A program made the position numbers and the translations under genes. The notes under the pieces were generated by a model that was given only the letters and a program-made list of their open reading frames with translations, was not told where the DNA came from and did no database searches. Shown in pieces: positions 25,140 through 25,540 of a DNA stretch of 25,540 bases. Every line of letters begins with the position of its first letter. Position 1 is the first letter of the stretch. This stretch comes from DATEJJ01 sp039649115 (lineage in GTDB: Bacteria > Actinomycetota > Actinomycetes > Mycobacteriales > Micromonosporaceae). The stretch lies in the NCBI GenBank assembly GCA_039649115.1, contig JBBWZQ010000367.1, forward strand, positions 1 through 25,540, in the 5' to 3' direction.

Positions 25140-25215
25140 CCCGACCCGGGCAGCACAATGGCGACATCCCCCCGACAGCCCTGACCCGCATCCCGCTCGG
25201 CACGGCACCACGCCA

Positions 25216-25263
25216 GACCTTGGTCGCTGCTACACGCCCTGACGTGTACCAGCGACCAAGGTC
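25216..25263. terminator. Long, strong hairpin (possible terminator)
   Basis: GACCTTGGTCGCTG (25216-25229) pairs perfectly with CAGCGACCAAGGTC (25250-25263). After one C-C mismatch, TACACG (25231-25236) pairs with CGTGTA (25243-25248), leaving the six-base loop CCCTGA. It is the strongest inverted repeat noticed in the window. It could terminate transcription from either side, although no intact gene abuts it. Confidence 0.55.
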
Positions 25264-25329
25264 CGCTCCGGCGACCCCGCCGACTCGGCCGGGCGCACCG
25301 CCGAGCCAGGTCAGCCGGACGCGCCGCCC

Positions 25330-25470
25330 AGGCCCGGTGTCACCCACGACCCCGTTCTCGTAGCGCTGCGCGGTGCGCTGACCGTCGCAGTCAATGTCCA
25401 TAAAGGACTTCCAGCAGACGGCGTCGGTCGCGCCGCAGACGACGATGGTGGCTGCGGAGACGTCCTCGGC
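25330..25470 (-). pseudogene. Remnant of a GH75 chitosanase gene
   Basis: On the minus strand a frame reads SAATIVVCGATDAVCWKSF, then MDIDCDGQRTAQ, then YENGVVGDTGP. The first two blocks match the VCG...AVFWKADMDIDCDGQ signature of secreted GH75 chitosanases, and the last matches their VVGDTGP active-site strand. In intact enzymes some 60-80 residues separate the two blocks; here they are joined directly, and the expected IGEAS motif after GDTGP is not in frame (a GGAS-like trace follows in another frame). It therefore looks like an internal deletion plus a frameshift. The frame stays open to the window edge, so the 5' part could lie outside. Confidence 0.6.
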
Positions 25471-25540
25471 CCCACCGCCGGCCGTCCCGGGCCGCGGCCC
25501 CACCGGCCACCTCGGACCCCACCGCGAGCGCGGCCGCGCC

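Larger units (their letters stand above)
24670..25540. other. Repeat-rich region without an intact gene
   Basis: 871 bases without a convincing coding region. In order it holds GATC-centred palindromes (CGTGATCACG at 24766-24775 and 24843-24852), a near-perfect 22-base palindrome, an 18-base repeat array, a strong hairpin, and a decayed chitosanase fragment on the minus strand. Open frames here are made of repeat translation (His/Asp/Pro or Arg-rich) and change character where repeat units have 19 instead of 18 bases. Confidence 0.65.

Noticed and set aside
24778..25242. 154-residue open frame over the 18-base repeats
   Set aside because: Starts at TTG without a ribosome site, changes from Pro/His/Asp to Arg-rich at a 19-base unit, and uses GAT codons uniformly; it is translated repeat DNA.

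Overview
The window is very GC-rich with dense, tightly packed genes, GTG starts and several apparently leaderless genes. It looks like the chromosome of a filamentous actinobacterium, most likely Micromonosporaceae; the family is inference. The middle (about 5.3-14.0 kb) carries the gene neighbourhood known from Mycobacterium tuberculosis Rv1330c-Rv1341: pncB, clpS, a DUF2017 gene, mec, cysO, cysM, a metallo-beta-lactamase-fold gene, rph and rdgB. This supports both the individual gene calls and a core-chromosome location. No phage, transposase, CRISPR array, rRNA or tRNA was seen.

Layout. 1-1260: start of a MOSC-domain gene (minus, cut by the window edge), divergent from a zinc-type CDF transporter with a His-Asp-rich N-terminus. 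1265-4860: a RpiR-family regulator, hutI and hutH form a compact histidine-degradation operon behind a promoter with an inverted repeat in its spacer. 4863-8687 (minus): MBL-fold protein, MgtA-like mannosyltransferase, RNase PH, RdgB and a small lipoprotein. 8878-9276: a three-segment membrane protein. 9281-12014 (minus): clpS, DUF2017, then mec-cysO-cysM, the CysO-dependent cysteine pathway. 12130-14028: pncB and pncA, NAD salvage. 14078-17635 (minus): ctaD, a small two-segment membrane protein, and a TPR/transmembrane/fibronectin-III protein. 17711-24032: a glucan region with a GH63-type glycosidase (minus) divergent from an amylo-alpha-1,6-glucosidase and a Rv3032-like GT4 glucosyltransferase. 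24076-24669: a mycothiol-dependent nitroreductase-like DsbA-family protein with a CPFT active site.

The last 870 bases hold no convincing intact gene. They contain palindromes, an array of 18-base repeats built on GATCAC, a very strong hairpin, and the decayed remnant of a GH75 chitosanase on the minus strand.

No wholly new multi-gene system was recognised. The points most worth following are the CysO precursor with 15 residues after its Gly-Gly, the operator-like architecture in front of the hut regulator, the hairpin abutting the mec promoter, paired TTCC/GGAA palindromes in the divergent glucan promoter, and the repeat-rich tail.
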